Notes: generated by a model not told the origin, from the letters alone. A stretch of DNA of 64,000 bases from Microbacterium pygmaeum (GCF_900100885.1 NZ_LT629692.1:3224001-3288000), one strand, 5' to 3'. Shown: positions 52,988 to 61,905, counted from the first letter of the stretch. Translations and numbers: made by a program.

Positions 52988-53639
52988 CCACTTCCGTCGC
53001 CGGGCGGGCGAGGATGCCGTCCTCCATCGCGCGGCGCAGCAGGTCGACCTTGGTCGGCGCGGGTCTGCCCACCTCGACGTACTTGACGCGCACCCTGGTG
53101 ATGTTCTCCTTGGCCGTCGAATAGGCGACGCCGAGTCGGTCGGCGACGACCTTCAGCGGAAGTCCCGCGGCGTACAGGCGCAGCACGTCCCGCTCACGGG
53201 CCGACAGCTGCGCGTCGGCGAAGGCGCGGTCGCCCTCGACTGCGCTGGCCCATTCGACGTTGTTGAGCGGCTCTCCATTGGCGACGGTGCGGATGGCGAC
53301 GATGACGTCGTCGATGCGCGAGGCCTTGCTCACCACTCCGGCAGCACCGGCCGACAGCGCTTCGCGGACGGCGGCCGGCCGATCGGCGACGCTGTGGATG
53401 ATCACGCTGGAGCCATCCAGCACGATGCGCCGGACGTTCTCAGTGACGGTGGTGCCGTCGCCGAGGGTGAGATCCAGCACGACGACGTCGGCGGGCGCCG
53501 CATTGCTCGCGATGCGCCAGTTCACATAGGCGGCGACGTTGCTCCCGGAGAAGACGACGTCTTTGCGCGCACGCGCGCACGCCGCTTCCAGCCCGAGACG
53601 CACGGACTCGTGATCATCGATCAGCGCCACCCGTGTCAT
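52965..53639 (-). CDS. LuxR/NarL-family response regulator
   Basis: 224 aa from the ATG at 53639. Receiver: VALIDDHESVRLGLEA with acidic pair, phosphoacceptor Asp in VVVLDLTLGD (about 55), Ser in IIHSVAD, Lys in VVSKASR. Output: LSARERDVLRLYAAGLPLKVVADRLGVAYSTAKENI, a GerE-type helix-turn-helix (about 150-190). It is the first gene of the operon and starts seven bases after a TAGGCT box. Partner of the kinase at 51725-52987. Confidence 0.93.
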   Translation of the reverse strand: MTRVALIDDHESVRLGLEAACARARKDVVFSGSNVAAYVNWRIASNAAPADVVVLDLTLGDGTTVTENVRRIVLDGSSVIIHSVADRPAAVREALSAGAAGVVSKASRIDDVIVAIRTVANGEPLNNVEWASAVEGDRAFADAQLSARERDVLRLYAAGLPLKVVADRLGVAYSTAKENITRVRVKYVEVGRPAPTKVDLLRRAMEDGILARPATEVDAGGNGA

Positions 53640-53646
53640 GGTGCTC

Positions 53647-53652
53647 AGCCTA
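53647..53652 (-). promoter_or_regulatory. -10 box for the two-component operon, leaderless
   Basis: TAGGCT on minus ends seven bases before the ATG at 53639. The divergent gene ends within 50 bp, so this box stands alone. Confidence 0.55.
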
Positions 53653-53685
53653 ACCGGGCGGGGCGCGCCCCGATGCGGCATCCGG

Positions 53686-55032
53686 TCATCGGACGAAGGT
53701 CGCGACGGCTTCGACGTGATGCGAGTTGGGGAACAGGTCCAGGGCGCGTACCGTCCGCAGCTCGTACCCCTCCTCCCGGAACGTGCCCACGTCACGGGCC
53801 AGGGCGACCGGATCGCAGGCGACGTAGACGACCGCCGATGGGCCGAGAGCGGCGACCCCGCGCACCACGTCGGCGCCGGCGCCCGCCCGCGGCGGATCCA
53901 GCACGACCAGCCCCTGGGCGAGTCGGTCGCGCTCGCGGGGCGTGGCTTCGGCGTTCAGCCGGGTGAGGTAGCGGTCGACGCGGCTGGTCTCGGCGCGGGC
54001 GCCCACCCATTCGGCGAGGTTCTCGCCCGCGTGCTCGGTGGCTCGCGGATCGGACTCGACGGTGGTGACCCGGACCCCGCCGAGATCGGCGATCGCGGCG
54101 GCGAAGAGCCCCACTCCGCCGTAGAGGTCCAGGTGCCAGGCATCGGCATCCAGGGGCGTGCCGGTCTCGCCGAGGCCGGCGATCGCGCCGCGCACGGCGG
54201 CGTCCAGGGCGGTCGCGGCGAGGCGGTGGACCTGCCAGAAGCCGCCCGCGTCGACGCGGAACTCGCGCTCGCCGACACGCTCGCGGATCACTTCGCGTGC
54301 CTCCGGCGGGGCGGTCTTGGCCGAGTCGGAGCGCGCGATCACCCGCACCCCGCCGTCGGCGGCCTGTACGAGATCGATCCGGCCCGGCCCTGCACCGCCG
54401 GCGCGGAGACTCGCCTGCGCGACGGCGTCCGTGGACAGCGGGTAGTCCTCGACCTCGATCACCGTGTGGCTGCGGGCCGCGAACGGACCGACCCGGCCGT
54501 CGGCGTCGACGTGCAGTCCGACACGCGTGCGCCAGCCGGTGCCGTCGTCTGTCTCATCGGGACCCGCCGCCGCGATGTCCAGGGGCAGCTGGATGCCGCC
54601 GAATCGCTGCAGCGCCTCGCCGAGGACCTGCAGCTTCAGCTCGCGCTGGTGCGCGAGGCGGATGTGGCCGAAGTCCGCGCCTCCGGGTCGCCGCTCGGGT
54701 GCGACGCCCACGTCCGCCTGTCGCCACACGTGCGGCTGACGGTGCGGAGACTGGTCGAGGACCTCGAGCACCTCGCCGCGCCAGAACGACGTCTTGCCCA
54801 CATCGCTCAGGCGCACCCGCACCCGCTCGCCGGGGATCGCAACGGGGACGAACACGACCCTGCCCCCACGACCGTCGACGGCCGGCGCGCCGTGACGGCC
54901 GACGAAGACGCCGCCGTGCGCGACGGTCGTGATGTCGAGGTCGATCTCGGCGCCCGGTTCCGGTGCCGCTGAACCGGAGCCCCCGGTTGCTGAGCCGGAG
55001 CCACCGGTTGCTGAGCGTGTCGAAGCATCCAT
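53686..55032 (-). CDS. TRAM-domain RNA (uracil-5)-methyltransferase, TrmA/RumA family
   Basis: 448 aa from the ATG at 55032. A tandem low-complexity N-terminus (SATGGSG twice), TRAM domain (about 30-90: GGVFVGRHG, VPGERVRVRL-like), then SAM domain with LDLYGGVGLFAAAIADLGG (about 290), VESDPRATEHA, VVLDPPRAGAGADVV and the catalytic Cys in VYVACDPVAL (about 410). The 4Fe-4S cysteines of RumA are absent. It methylates uracil in rRNA or tRNA. The N-terminus appears to derive from a dispersed repeat (see finding). Confidence 0.9.
   Translation of the reverse strand: MDASTRSATGGSGSATGGSGSAAPEPGAEIDLDITTVAHGGVFVGRHGAPAVDGRGGRVVFVPVAIPGERVRVRLSDVGKTSFWRGEVLEVLDQSPHRQPHVWRQADVGVAPERRPGGADFGHIRLAHQRELKLQVLGEALQRFGGIQLPLDIAAAGPDETDDGTGWRTRVGLHVDADGRVGPFAARSHTVIEVEDYPLSTDAVAQASLRAGGAGPGRIDLVQAADGGVRVIARSDSAKTAPPEAREVIRERVGEREFRVDAGGFWQVHRLAATALDAAVRGAIAGLGETGTPLDADAWHLDLYGGVGLFAAAIADLGGVRVTTVESDPRATEHAGENLAEWVGARAETSRVDRYLTRLNAEATPRERDRLAQGLVVLDPPRAGAGADVVRGVAALGPSAVVYVACDPVALARDVGTFREEGYELRTVRALDLFPNSHHVEAVATFVR
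54971..55012. repeat. Two tandem 21-bp units in the methyltransferase start region
   Basis: GA[A/G]CCGGAGCC[C/A]CCGGTTGCT occurs twice without a gap (54971-54991, 54992-55012), followed by GAGCGTGTCGAAGC. In the gene this reads as two SATGGSG heptads. Confidence 0.75.
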
Positions 55033-55070
55033 CCTGCGAGCATTCCACAGCCGAGGCGCTCCGCCGCAGC

Positions 55071-55076
55071 TAGCGT
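55071..55076 (+). promoter_or_regulatory. -10 box for maf, leaderless
   Basis: TAGCGT ends seven bases before the ATG at 55084. Confidence 0.5.
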
Positions 55077-55083
55077 GGAGCGC

Positions 55084-55731
55084 ATGCAGGTCTGCCTCGC
55101 CTCCACCTCTCCCGCACGCCTGATGCTGCTGCGCCAGGCCGGCATCGAGCCGGTGACCCGATCGCCGGACGTCGACGAGGAGGCCGTGATCGCCGAGGTC
55201 GAGCGGGTCGAGGCTCGCACGCTGAGCGCCGACGAGCATGTCCTGCTGCTCGCCCGACGCAAGGCCGCCGACGTCGCGCAACGGATCGCCGGGACCGATC
55301 CGGACTTCGCTGGTCTCGTCGTCGGCGGAGACTCGATGTTCGAACTGAACGGCCGGATCCTGGGCAAGCCCCACACCCCGGACGCGGCGATCGCGCGCTG
55401 GCGGGACATGCGCGGCCGCACGGGTGTGCTGCACTCCGGGCACAGCGTGTTCCTCGTCCGCTCCGGCTGCGTCGTGGACGAACGGTTCGCGGTGGCCGAG
55501 GCATCCGTCCGCTTCGCCGCCGACGTGACGGACGCGGAGATCGACGCGTACGTGGCATCCGGGGAGCCGCTGGAAGTGGCGGGAGCATTCACGATCGACA
55601 GCCTCGGCGGCGCGTTCATCGACCGGGTCGAGGGCGACCCGTCGACGGTGGTGGGGATGTCGCTGTCCACGGTGCGTCGCCTGGCCGGCGAACTGGGCGT
55701 CGCCTGGACCGACCTGTGGAACCGCGCCTGA
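55084..55731 (+). CDS. maf: Maf-family nucleoside triphosphate pyrophosphatase
   Basis: 215 aa. VCLASTSPARLMLLRQAGI (Ser-x-Ser-x-Arg near the N-terminus), VDEEA, LARRKAADVA, VVGGDSMFELNG (acidic site Asp), LGKPHTP and YVASGEPLEVAGAFTI are the Maf/HAM1-like signature. It hydrolyses modified NTPs to monophosphates. It is monocistronic and divergent from the RNA methyltransferase. Confidence 0.94.
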   Translation: MQVCLASTSPARLMLLRQAGIEPVTRSPDVDEEAVIAEVERVEARTLSADEHVLLLARRKAADVAQRIAGTDPDFAGLVVGGDSMFELNGRILGKPHTPDAAIARWRDMRGRTGVLHSGHSVFLVRSGCVVDERFAVAEASVRFAADVTDAEIDAYVASGEPLEVAGAFTIDSLGGAFIDRVEGDPSTVVGMSLSTVRRLAGELGVAWTDLWNRA

Positions 55732-55757
55732 TTCGGGTGTGTGGACGTCCGCGCATC

Positions 55758-55797
55758 CGCGCGGCGGGTCTTCGAGTCGCGCGGCAGGTCTCGTAGA
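55758..55797. repeat. Imperfect tandem 20-bp repeat upstream of the carboxylase alpha gene
   Basis: CGCGCGGCGGGTCTTCGAGT and CGCGCGGCAGGTCTCGTAGA lie directly end to end. They differ at scattered positions. It could be an operator or chance; it lies 65 bp before the -10 box. Confidence 0.4.
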
Positions 55798-55861
55798 CTC
55801 CCCCACACGATCCCGGGCCTTTCTTGTGCGGTGCACCCAAAGGCGAGGATGGAGCCGTCGA

Positions 55862-55867
55862 TAGGCT
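55862..55867 (+). promoter_or_regulatory. -10 box for the carboxylase alpha gene, leaderless
   Basis: TAGGCT ends seven bases before the ATG at 55875. Confidence 0.55.
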
Positions 55868-55874
55868 GGCACTC

Positions 55875-57641
55875 ATGCCTCATATCGCGAAAGTTCTGAT
55901 CGCCAATCGCGGCGAGATCGCCGTACGAGTCATCCGCGCCGCTCGCGACGCCGGCAAACTGTCGGTCGCCGTCTACGCCGACCAGGACCGCGACGCGATG
56001 CACGCGCGCCTCGCCGACGAGGCCTACGCGCTGGAGGGCACCACCAGCGCCGACACCTACCTCTCGATCGACAAGATCCTCTCCGTCGCCCGCCGCTCCG
56101 GCGCCGACGCCGTGCATCCGGGCTACGGATTCCTCGCCGAAAACGCCGCCTTCGCGCGCGCAGTGATCGAGGCGGGCCTGATCTGGATCGGTCCGACCCC
56201 CGAGGCGATCGAAGCCCTCGGCGATAAGGTCACCGCACGTCACGTGGCCGAGAAGGTCGGCGCTCCGCTTGCTCCGGGCACGCCTGGCCCGGTCGACGGC
56301 GCCGACGAGGTCGTCGCCTTCGCCCGCGAGTTCGGCCTGCCGATCGCGATCAAGGCCGCCTACGGCGGCGGCGGCCGCGGCCTGAAGGTCGCCCGCGAGT
56401 TCGACGAGATCCCCGAGCTGTTCGAGTCCGCCACCCGCGAAGCGGTCAGCGCGTTCGGCCGGGGCGAGTGCTTCGTCGAGAAGTACCTCGACAAGCCGCG
56501 CCATGTCGAGACGCAGTGCCTGGCCGATTCGGCCGGCAACGTCGTGGTCATCTCCACGCGCGACTGCTCGCTGCAGCGTCGTCACCAGAAGCTGGTCGAA
56601 GAGGCACCGGCGCCCTTCCTCAGCGAGGAGCAGAACCGCACCCTCTACGAGGCGTCCAAGGCGATCCTCCGCGAGGTCGGCTACATCGGCGCCGGGACGT
56701 GCGAGTTCCTGATCGGCGCCGACGGCACGATCTCGTTCCTCGAGGTCAACACGCGCCTGCAGGTGGAGCATCCGGTCTCCGAAGAGGTGACCGGGATCGA
56801 TCTCGTGCGCGAACAGCTGCGCATCGCCGAAGGCGGGCTCATCGACTACGCCGATCCGGCGCCGGTCGGCCACTCGATCGAGTTCCGCGTCAACGGGGAG
56901 GACCCCGGTCGCGGATTCCTCCCCCAGCCCGGACCCATCCACGTCTTCAAGACGTTCGGCGGCCCCGGCATCCGACTGGATTCGGGTGTCACCGCGGGCG
57001 ATACGGTCAGCGGGGCGTTCGACTCCCTCCTCGGGAAGATCATCGTCACCGGCCGCGACCGCGCCGAGGCGCTCGAGCGCGCGCGTCGCGCCCTGGACGA
57101 GTTCGAGGTCGCCGGCCTCCCGACGGTCCTCCCGTTCCACCGCAAGGTGGTGCGCGATCCGGCCTTCACCGCCGAGGACGGCGTCTTCGGCGCGTACACG
57201 CGCTGGATCGAGACCGAGTTCGTCAATGACATCCCGCCGTGGGACGGCGAACTGGAGGCCCCGCGCCCCGATGAGGCTCGCCACACCGTCGTCGTCGAGG
57301 TCAGCGGCAAGCGCCTCGAGGTGAGCCTGCCCGATCGCATCGTGAGCTCACCGGGGTCCGCCGGCAGGCCCGCAGCGGTGCCGCCCTCGCGGCGCTCGCA
57401 CGCCTCGACCGCGATGGCCGGAGCATCCGGAGACGCGGTCAAGTCTCCGATGCAGGCGACCATCGTCAAGATCGCGGTGGAGGAGGGGCAGTCCGTCGTC
57501 AAGGGCGACCTGGTGGTCGTGCTCGAGGCGATGAAGATGGAGCAGCCCATCCAGGCGCACAAGGACGGCGTCATCGGGTCGATCAATGCGGATGCCGGGA
57601 CCACGGTCCCCGCGGGTCACCAGCTGCTGCTGATCAGCTGA
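55875..57641 (+). CDS. accA: Acyl-CoA carboxylase alpha subunit (biotin carboxylase + biotin carrier)
   Basis: 588 aa. KVLIANRGEIAVRVIRAA, HPGYGFLAENA, KAAYGGGGRGLKVA (ATP-grasp glycine loop), RDCSLQRRHQKLVEEAP, EVNTRLQVEHPVSE and EDPGRGFLPQPG form the biotin carboxylase (about 1-455). A linker (about 480-515) is Ser/Arg/Pro-rich. The C-terminal biotinyl domain carries EAMKM (about 556-560). This is the AccA3-type bifunctional subunit that partners the beta and epsilon subunits at 48461-50294. Confidence 0.96.
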   Translation: MPHIAKVLIANRGEIAVRVIRAARDAGKLSVAVYADQDRDAMHARLADEAYALEGTTSADTYLSIDKILSVARRSGADAVHPGYGFLAENAAFARAVIEAGLIWIGPTPEAIEALGDKVTARHVAEKVGAPLAPGTPGPVDGADEVVAFAREFGLPIAIKAAYGGGGRGLKVAREFDEIPELFESATREAVSAFGRGECFVEKYLDKPRHVETQCLADSAGNVVVISTRDCSLQRRHQKLVEEAPAPFLSEEQNRTLYEASKAILREVGYIGAGTCEFLIGADGTISFLEVNTRLQVEHPVSEEVTGIDLVREQLRIAEGGLIDYADPAPVGHSIEFRVNGEDPGRGFLPQPGPIHVFKTFGGPGIRLDSGVTAGDTVSGAFDSLLGKIIVTGRDRAEALERARRALDEFEVAGLPTVLPFHRKVVRDPAFTAEDGVFGAYTRWIETEFVNDIPPWDGELEAPRPDEARHTVVVEVSGKRLEVSLPDRIVSSPGSAGRPAAVPPSRRSHASTAMAGASGDAVKSPMQATIVKIAVEEGQSVVKGDLVVVLEAMKMEQPIQAHKDGVIGSINADAGTTVPAGHQLLLIS

Positions 57642-57692
57642 GCCGCCGGGCGGAACCCGGAACCTCGAAGCGTCGAAACCCTCAAGGGGTTT

Positions 57693-57751
57693 GGGGCGCG
57701 ATTGTTCCGTTGGGGCGTGATTCGCACGCCCCAAACGCAGCACGGCGCCCC
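57693..57751. repeat. Element E3: solitary nested palindrome, GGGGCG type
   Basis: Units: GGGGCG at 57693 and 57712, CGCCCC at 57727 and 57746. Spacings are 19, 9 (inner gap) and 19. Outer arms pair over 13 bp (GGGTTTGGGGCGC); the inner ones form TTGGGGCGTG-ATTCG-CACGCCCCAA, a perfect 10-bp stem. It sits in the 204-bp convergent gap between the carboxylase alpha gene and lpdA with no associated nuclease gene. Confidence 0.88.
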
Positions 57752-57845
57752 AAACCCGTCAGGTCGGCGACCCGAACGCAGAATCGCGCCTCACGCCGGC
57801 GCCCCAGCGCCCCCACACCCGTGGCCGCCCGGGTCACTCGCCGCG

Positions 57846-59294
57846 CTACGCCCCGTAGACCGTGTGGTCCACGACGTGCATCGCCCGCGCGGCATCCGTG
57901 ATGCTCCCCGACAACGACGGGTAGACCGCGAACACGCGCGAGACCTGGTCGACGGTCAGTCGACGCTCGACCGCGATCGCGATCGGATAGATCAGCTCGG
58001 ATGCCCGAGGGCCGACGATCACGCCGCCGATCACGGTTCCGCTGCCCTGACGGGCGATCAGCTTGACGAAGCCGTCCTTGATGCCCATCATCTTCGCGCG
58101 GGGGTTCGAGGCCAGCGGCAGCTTCTTCACGACGCCGTTGATGAGCCCGTCGGTGATGTCCTTCTCCTGCCACCCGACGGTCGCGATCTCGGGAGCGGTG
58201 AAGATGTTCGAGGTGATCCGGCGTCGTTCCAGCGGGATCACGACGTCGCCGAGGGCGTGGAAGACGGCGGTCCGGCCCTGCATCGAGGCGACGGAGGCCA
58301 GCGGAACGAACGTCGTGCAGTCGCCCGCTGCGTAGATGTTCGGCACGGAGGTGCGCGCGACGCGGTTTACCTGGATGTGGCCGGACTCGGTCATCTGCAC
58401 GCCCGCCTCCTCCAGCCCCATGCCGGCGGTGTTCGGGATCGATCCGACGGCGAGCAGGCAGTGGCTGCCCTCGACGGTGCGGCCGTCGGACAGGGTGACC
58501 ACGACACCGTCGCCGTCGCGCACGACCTTGTCGGCGCGCGACTTGGAGAGCACCGTCATGCCGCCGCGCTTGAAGACCTTCTCCAGCACGGCTGCGGCAT
58601 CCGTGTCCTCCCCCGGCAGGACCTGATCGCGGCTGGAGATCAGTGTCACCTTGGCGCCGAGGTTCATGTACGCCGAGGCGAACTCGGCGCCGGTGACGCC
58701 GGAGCCGACGACGATGAGGTGCTCAGGCAGCGCCGCCATGTCGTAGAGCTGGGTCCAGGTGAGGATCCGCTGCCCGTCCGGCTTCGCGCTCGGCAGCTCG
58801 CGCGGCGATGCGCCCACCGAGATCAGCAGCGTGTCGGCCTCGACCCGGTCGAAGTCCGTCCCGCCGGGTCCGGTCGAGACGACGACCGCGTTGTCGCTGT
58901 CGAGGCGTCCGTGACCGGCGATGATGCGCACGCCGGCGTCGACGAGCGAGGCGCGCATGTCATCCGACTGCTGCCGCGCGAGCGAGAGCAGCCGCTTGTT
59001 CACGGCCGCCATGTTGATCGCGATCTCGGGCTTGAGCGGTTTGCCGTCCTTGCCGCGCGCGAACAGCTGCACGCCCAGATCGCCCGCCTGCGAGATCGCC
59101 ACGGCGGCGTCCGCGGTGGCGATCAGTGTCTTCGAGGGAACAACGTCGGTGATGACCGCCGAACCGCCGATGCCGGCGCGCTCGACGACGGTGACCTCCG
59201 CCCCGAGCTGGGCGGCTGCGAGCGCAGCCTCGTAGCCTCCGGGGCCGCCACCGATGATCGCGACGCGCTGGGTGTTCTCGAAGCTCAAGGACAT
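57846..59294 (-). CDS. lpdA: LpdA-like NAD(P)H-quinone/flavoprotein reductase
   Basis: 482 aa from the ATG at 59294. AIIGGGPGGYEAALAAAQLG (FAD), GGSAVITDVVPSKTLIA where dihydrolipoamide dehydrogenases have CxxxxC (both Cys absent), VVGSGVTGAEFASAYMNLG (NAD(P)), YAAGDCT and a C-terminal dimerisation domain lacking the His-Glu-Cys pattern. This fits mycobacterial LpdA (Rv3303c), a quinone reductase without disulfide chemistry. GGAGGATGGAGGC precedes the start. The call to this subgroup rests on the missing cysteines. Confidence 0.88.
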   Translation of the reverse strand: MSLSFENTQRVAIIGGGPGGYEAALAAAQLGAEVTVVERAGIGGSAVITDVVPSKTLIATADAAVAISQAGDLGVQLFARGKDGKPLKPEIAINMAAVNKRLLSLARQQSDDMRASLVDAGVRIIAGHGRLDSDNAVVVSTGPGGTDFDRVEADTLLISVGASPRELPSAKPDGQRILTWTQLYDMAALPEHLIVVGSGVTGAEFASAYMNLGAKVTLISSRDQVLPGEDTDAAAVLEKVFKRGGMTVLSKSRADKVVRDGDGVVVTLSDGRTVEGSHCLLAVGSIPNTAGMGLEEAGVQMTESGHIQVNRVARTSVPNIYAAGDCTTFVPLASVASMQGRTAVFHALGDVVIPLERRRITSNIFTAPEIATVGWQEKDITDGLINGVVKKLPLASNPRAKMMGIKDGFVKLIARQGSGTVIGGVIVGPRASELIYPIAIAVERRLTVDQVSRVFAVYPSLSGSITDAARAMHVVDHTVYGA

Positions 59295-59372
59295 GCCTCC
59301 ATCCTCCCAGCACGCGCGGCCCGACACGACACGTCCATCCGGGGCCGTCTGGCCCCGGCACCGCCGGGTTCC

Positions 59373-59378
59373 TAGAGT
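59373..59378 (+). promoter_or_regulatory. -10 box for purine nucleoside phosphorylase, leaderless
   Basis: TAGAGT ends six bases before the ATG at 59385. Confidence 0.5.
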
Positions 59379-59384
59379 GGGGGC

Positions 59385-60215
59385 ATGTCACACGCCATCA
59401 ACCCCCTGGACGACCCCGCTGCAGACCCGTTCGAGATCGCCGCGCAGGCCGCGGACGACATCGCGCGGCTGACCGGCGTGCCCCGGCACGACATCGCGCT
59501 GACGCTGGGCAGCGGCTGGGGCAAGTCCGCGGAGCTCGTGGGCGAGACGACCGCGTCATTCCCTGCGACGGAGGTCACCGGGTTCAGCGCGCCGGCCCTG
59601 GAGGGCCACGTCGGCACGCTTCGCAGCGTGCTGACACCGCGCGGCAAGCGCGTGCTGGTGATCGGCGCGCGCACGCACTTCTACGAAGGCCACGGACCGC
59701 GCCGCGTCGTGCACAGCGTCCGCACCGCCGCGGCGACGGGTGCGCGCACCATGGTGCTGACCAACGGGGCCGGCGGCATCCGGCACACGTGGAAGCCCGG
59801 CACGCCGGTGCTGATCAGCGACCACATCAACCTCACCGGCGCGTCGCCGCTCGAGGGCGCGACCTTCATCGACCTGACCGATCTGTACTCGATGCGCCTG
59901 CGCGATCTTGCGCGCTCGATCGACCCGTCGCTGGATGAGGGCGTCTACTGCCAGTTCCGCGGCCCGCAGTACGAGACGCCCGCCGAGGTGCAGATGGCGA
60001 AGATCATCGGCGGCCACATCGTCGGCATGTCGACCGCCCTCGAGGCGATCGCCGCCCGCCAGGCGGGCATGGAGGTGCTGGGCATGTCCCTCATCACGAA
60101 CATGGCCGCAGGCATCCAGACCACCCCGCTCAGCCACCAGGAGGTCATCGAGGCGGGTCGCGAGGCCGAGCCCGTGATCTCGTCCCTGCTGGCACGCGTG
60201 ATCGGGGCGATGTGA
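59385..60215 (+). CDS. punA: Purine-nucleoside phosphorylase
   Basis: 276 aa. TLGSGWGKSAELVG, HFYEGHGPRRVVHSVR, LTNGAGGIRHTWKPG, QYETPAEVQM and VGMSTALEAIAARQAGMEVLGMSLITNMAAG are the class II (trimeric) PNP motifs, including the phosphate-site Ser and His and the base-binding Asn. It cleaves purine nucleosides to base and pentose-1-phosphate. Its last bases overlap the phosphohexomutase (GTGA), which could handle the sugar phosphate. Confidence 0.95.
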   Translation: MSHAINPLDDPAADPFEIAAQAADDIARLTGVPRHDIALTLGSGWGKSAELVGETTASFPATEVTGFSAPALEGHVGTLRSVLTPRGKRVLVIGARTHFYEGHGPRRVVHSVRTAAATGARTMVLTNGAGGIRHTWKPGTPVLISDHINLTGASPLEGATFIDLTDLYSMRLRDLARSIDPSLDEGVYCQFRGPQYETPAEVQMAKIIGGHIVGMSTALEAIAARQAGMEVLGMSLITNMAAGIQTTPLSHQEVIEAGREAEPVISSLLARVIGAM

Positions 60216-61891
60216 GCGGGCCTCTCGAGGCGGCGCGAGCGTGGCTCGCGCAGGATCCCGACGGGCAGACCCGCGCGGAGCTGCGCGATCTGATCGAGGG
60301 GGCGGATGCCGCAGACCCCGGCGCCCTCGCTCAGCTCGACGACCGATTCGGTTCGCGTCTCGCGTTCGGCACCGCCGGCCTGCGCGGTGAGCTGGGCGCG
60401 GGCAGCAACCGGATGAACCGGGTGCTGGTGGCCCAGGCAGCCGCCGGGCTCGCGGCGTTCCTGCTCGAGCGGTCGGCCGACGCCGGCACCCCCAGCGTGG
60501 TGATCGGCTACGACGGGCGGCGCAACTCGGATGTCTTCGCGCGCGACTCGGCCGAGATCTTCGCCGGCGCTGGCCTGCGGGCGATCCTGCTCCCCCGCCT
60601 GCTGCCGACACCGGTGCTGGCCTTCGCGGTGCGCCACCTCGCGGCATCCGCCGGCGTCATGGTCACCGCCAGCCACAACCCGCCCAACGACAACGGATAC
60701 AAGGTGTATCTCGGGGGCGCAGATCAGGGCGCGCAGATCGTCTCGCCCGCCGATACCGAGATCGCGGCGCACATCCAGCGGGTCGCCGACGGCGGATCCG
60801 TCGGAGCGCTGCCGCGCTCGCTCGGTTACGAGATCGCGCCGGAATCCGTCGTGGACGCCTATGTCGAGGCGACGGCCGCGATCGCCCCGGCGCCGGAGGG
60901 CTCGGCGGGGCTGCGCTGGGTGTACACGGCCATGCACGGGGTGGGCTGGGAGACCTTCGCCCGGATCCTGGATGCCGCGGGCTACCCGCGTCCCATCGCC
61001 GTCGAGCAGCAGATCCATCCGGACGGGTCGTTCCCGACGGTCGCGTTCCCGAACCCCGAGGAACCGGGGGCGATGGATCTCGCCTTCGAGACCGCCCGCA
61101 ACGCGAACGCCGACCTGGTGATCGCGAACGATCCCGATGCCGACCGCCTCGCCGTCGCAGTCCCGGACCCGCATGCCCACGGCGGGTGGCGCCGGCTGAC
61201 CGGCAATCAGATCGGGTTGCTGCTGGGCTGGCGCGCCGCCCAGGCGGTCAGCGACGCCGGCTTCGAGCCGGGAGCCTCGCTCGCCTGTTCCCTCGTCTCG
61301 TCGCCCGGGCTGAAATCGGTGGCCGATCACTACGGGCTCGACTTCCACAACACGCTGACGGGCTTCAAGTGGATCTCGCGCGCGCCGGGCATCGTCTTCG
61401 GGTTCGAGGAGGCGCTCGGCTACCTCGTGAACCCCGACATCGTGCGGGACAAGGACGGCATCTCGGCCGCGATCGCGATGCTCGGCATGGTGGCCGAGGC
61501 GCGCGGACGCGGCATGAGCCTCGCCCGACTCTCGGCGGAGTTCGACGCGACCTTCGGATTCTTCGCGAGCGACCAGATCTCGGTGCGCGTCAGCGACGTC
61601 TCCAAGATCGCGCACATCATGGCCGCGATGCGCCAGCGCCCACCGGCATCCATCGGCGGCATCGCCGTCGAGCGGATCGACGACCTCCTCCAGGGCGTCG
61701 ACGACCTGCCGCCCGGCGACGTGCTGCGCCTCTGGCTGTCGGATGGATCGCGCATGATCGTGCGGCCCAGCGGAACGGAGCCGAAGCTGAAGATCTACCT
61801 CGACGTGCGCGGCGACAGCGCGGACGACGCGAAGCGGCGCGTGGAGAACATCGGCGAGGGCGCACGCCGGCTGCTGGAGGAGATCGGCTGA
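60212..61891 (+). CDS. Phosphohexomutase / phosphopentomutase-like (alpha-D-phosphohexomutase family)
   Basis: 559 aa. GTAGLRGELG, the active-site TASHNPPNDNGYKVY (phospho-Ser), metal loop NDPDADRLAV, sugar loop GFEEALGY and phosphate loop RPSGTEPKLKIY, in the order expected for a PMM/PGM. It is the long PgmB/ManB-type form common in actinobacteria. Coupling to PNP suggests phosphoribomutase use; it could also feed GDP-mannose or UDP-glucose for the glycan locus. Confidence 0.93.
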   Translation: MSGPLEAARAWLAQDPDGQTRAELRDLIEGADAADPGALAQLDDRFGSRLAFGTAGLRGELGAGSNRMNRVLVAQAAAGLAAFLLERSADAGTPSVVIGYDGRRNSDVFARDSAEIFAGAGLRAILLPRLLPTPVLAFAVRHLAASAGVMVTASHNPPNDNGYKVYLGGADQGAQIVSPADTEIAAHIQRVADGGSVGALPRSLGYEIAPESVVDAYVEATAAIAPAPEGSAGLRWVYTAMHGVGWETFARILDAAGYPRPIAVEQQIHPDGSFPTVAFPNPEEPGAMDLAFETARNANADLVIANDPDADRLAVAVPDPHAHGGWRRLTGNQIGLLLGWRAAQAVSDAGFEPGASLACSLVSSPGLKSVADHYGLDFHNTLTGFKWISRAPGIVFGFEEALGYLVNPDIVRDKDGISAAIAMLGMVAEARGRGMSLARLSAEFDATFGFFASDQISVRVSDVSKIAHIMAAMRQRPPASIGGIAVERIDDLLQGVDDLPPGDVLRLWLSDGSRMIVRPSGTEPKLKIYLDVRGDSADDAKRRVENIGEGARRLLEEIG

Positions 61892-61905
61892 GGACGCGCA
61901 CTGAT

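Noticed and set aside
54807..57284. 825-codon open frame on minus across maf and the carboxylase alpha gene
   Set aside because: Antisense to conserved genes, no recognisable motif, composition typical of a shadow frame.
57846..59294. Dihydrolipoamide dehydrogenase of a 2-oxoacid dehydrogenase complex
   Set aside because: The redox CxxxxC pair is absent, so disulfide chemistry is not possible; LpdA-type reductase preferred.
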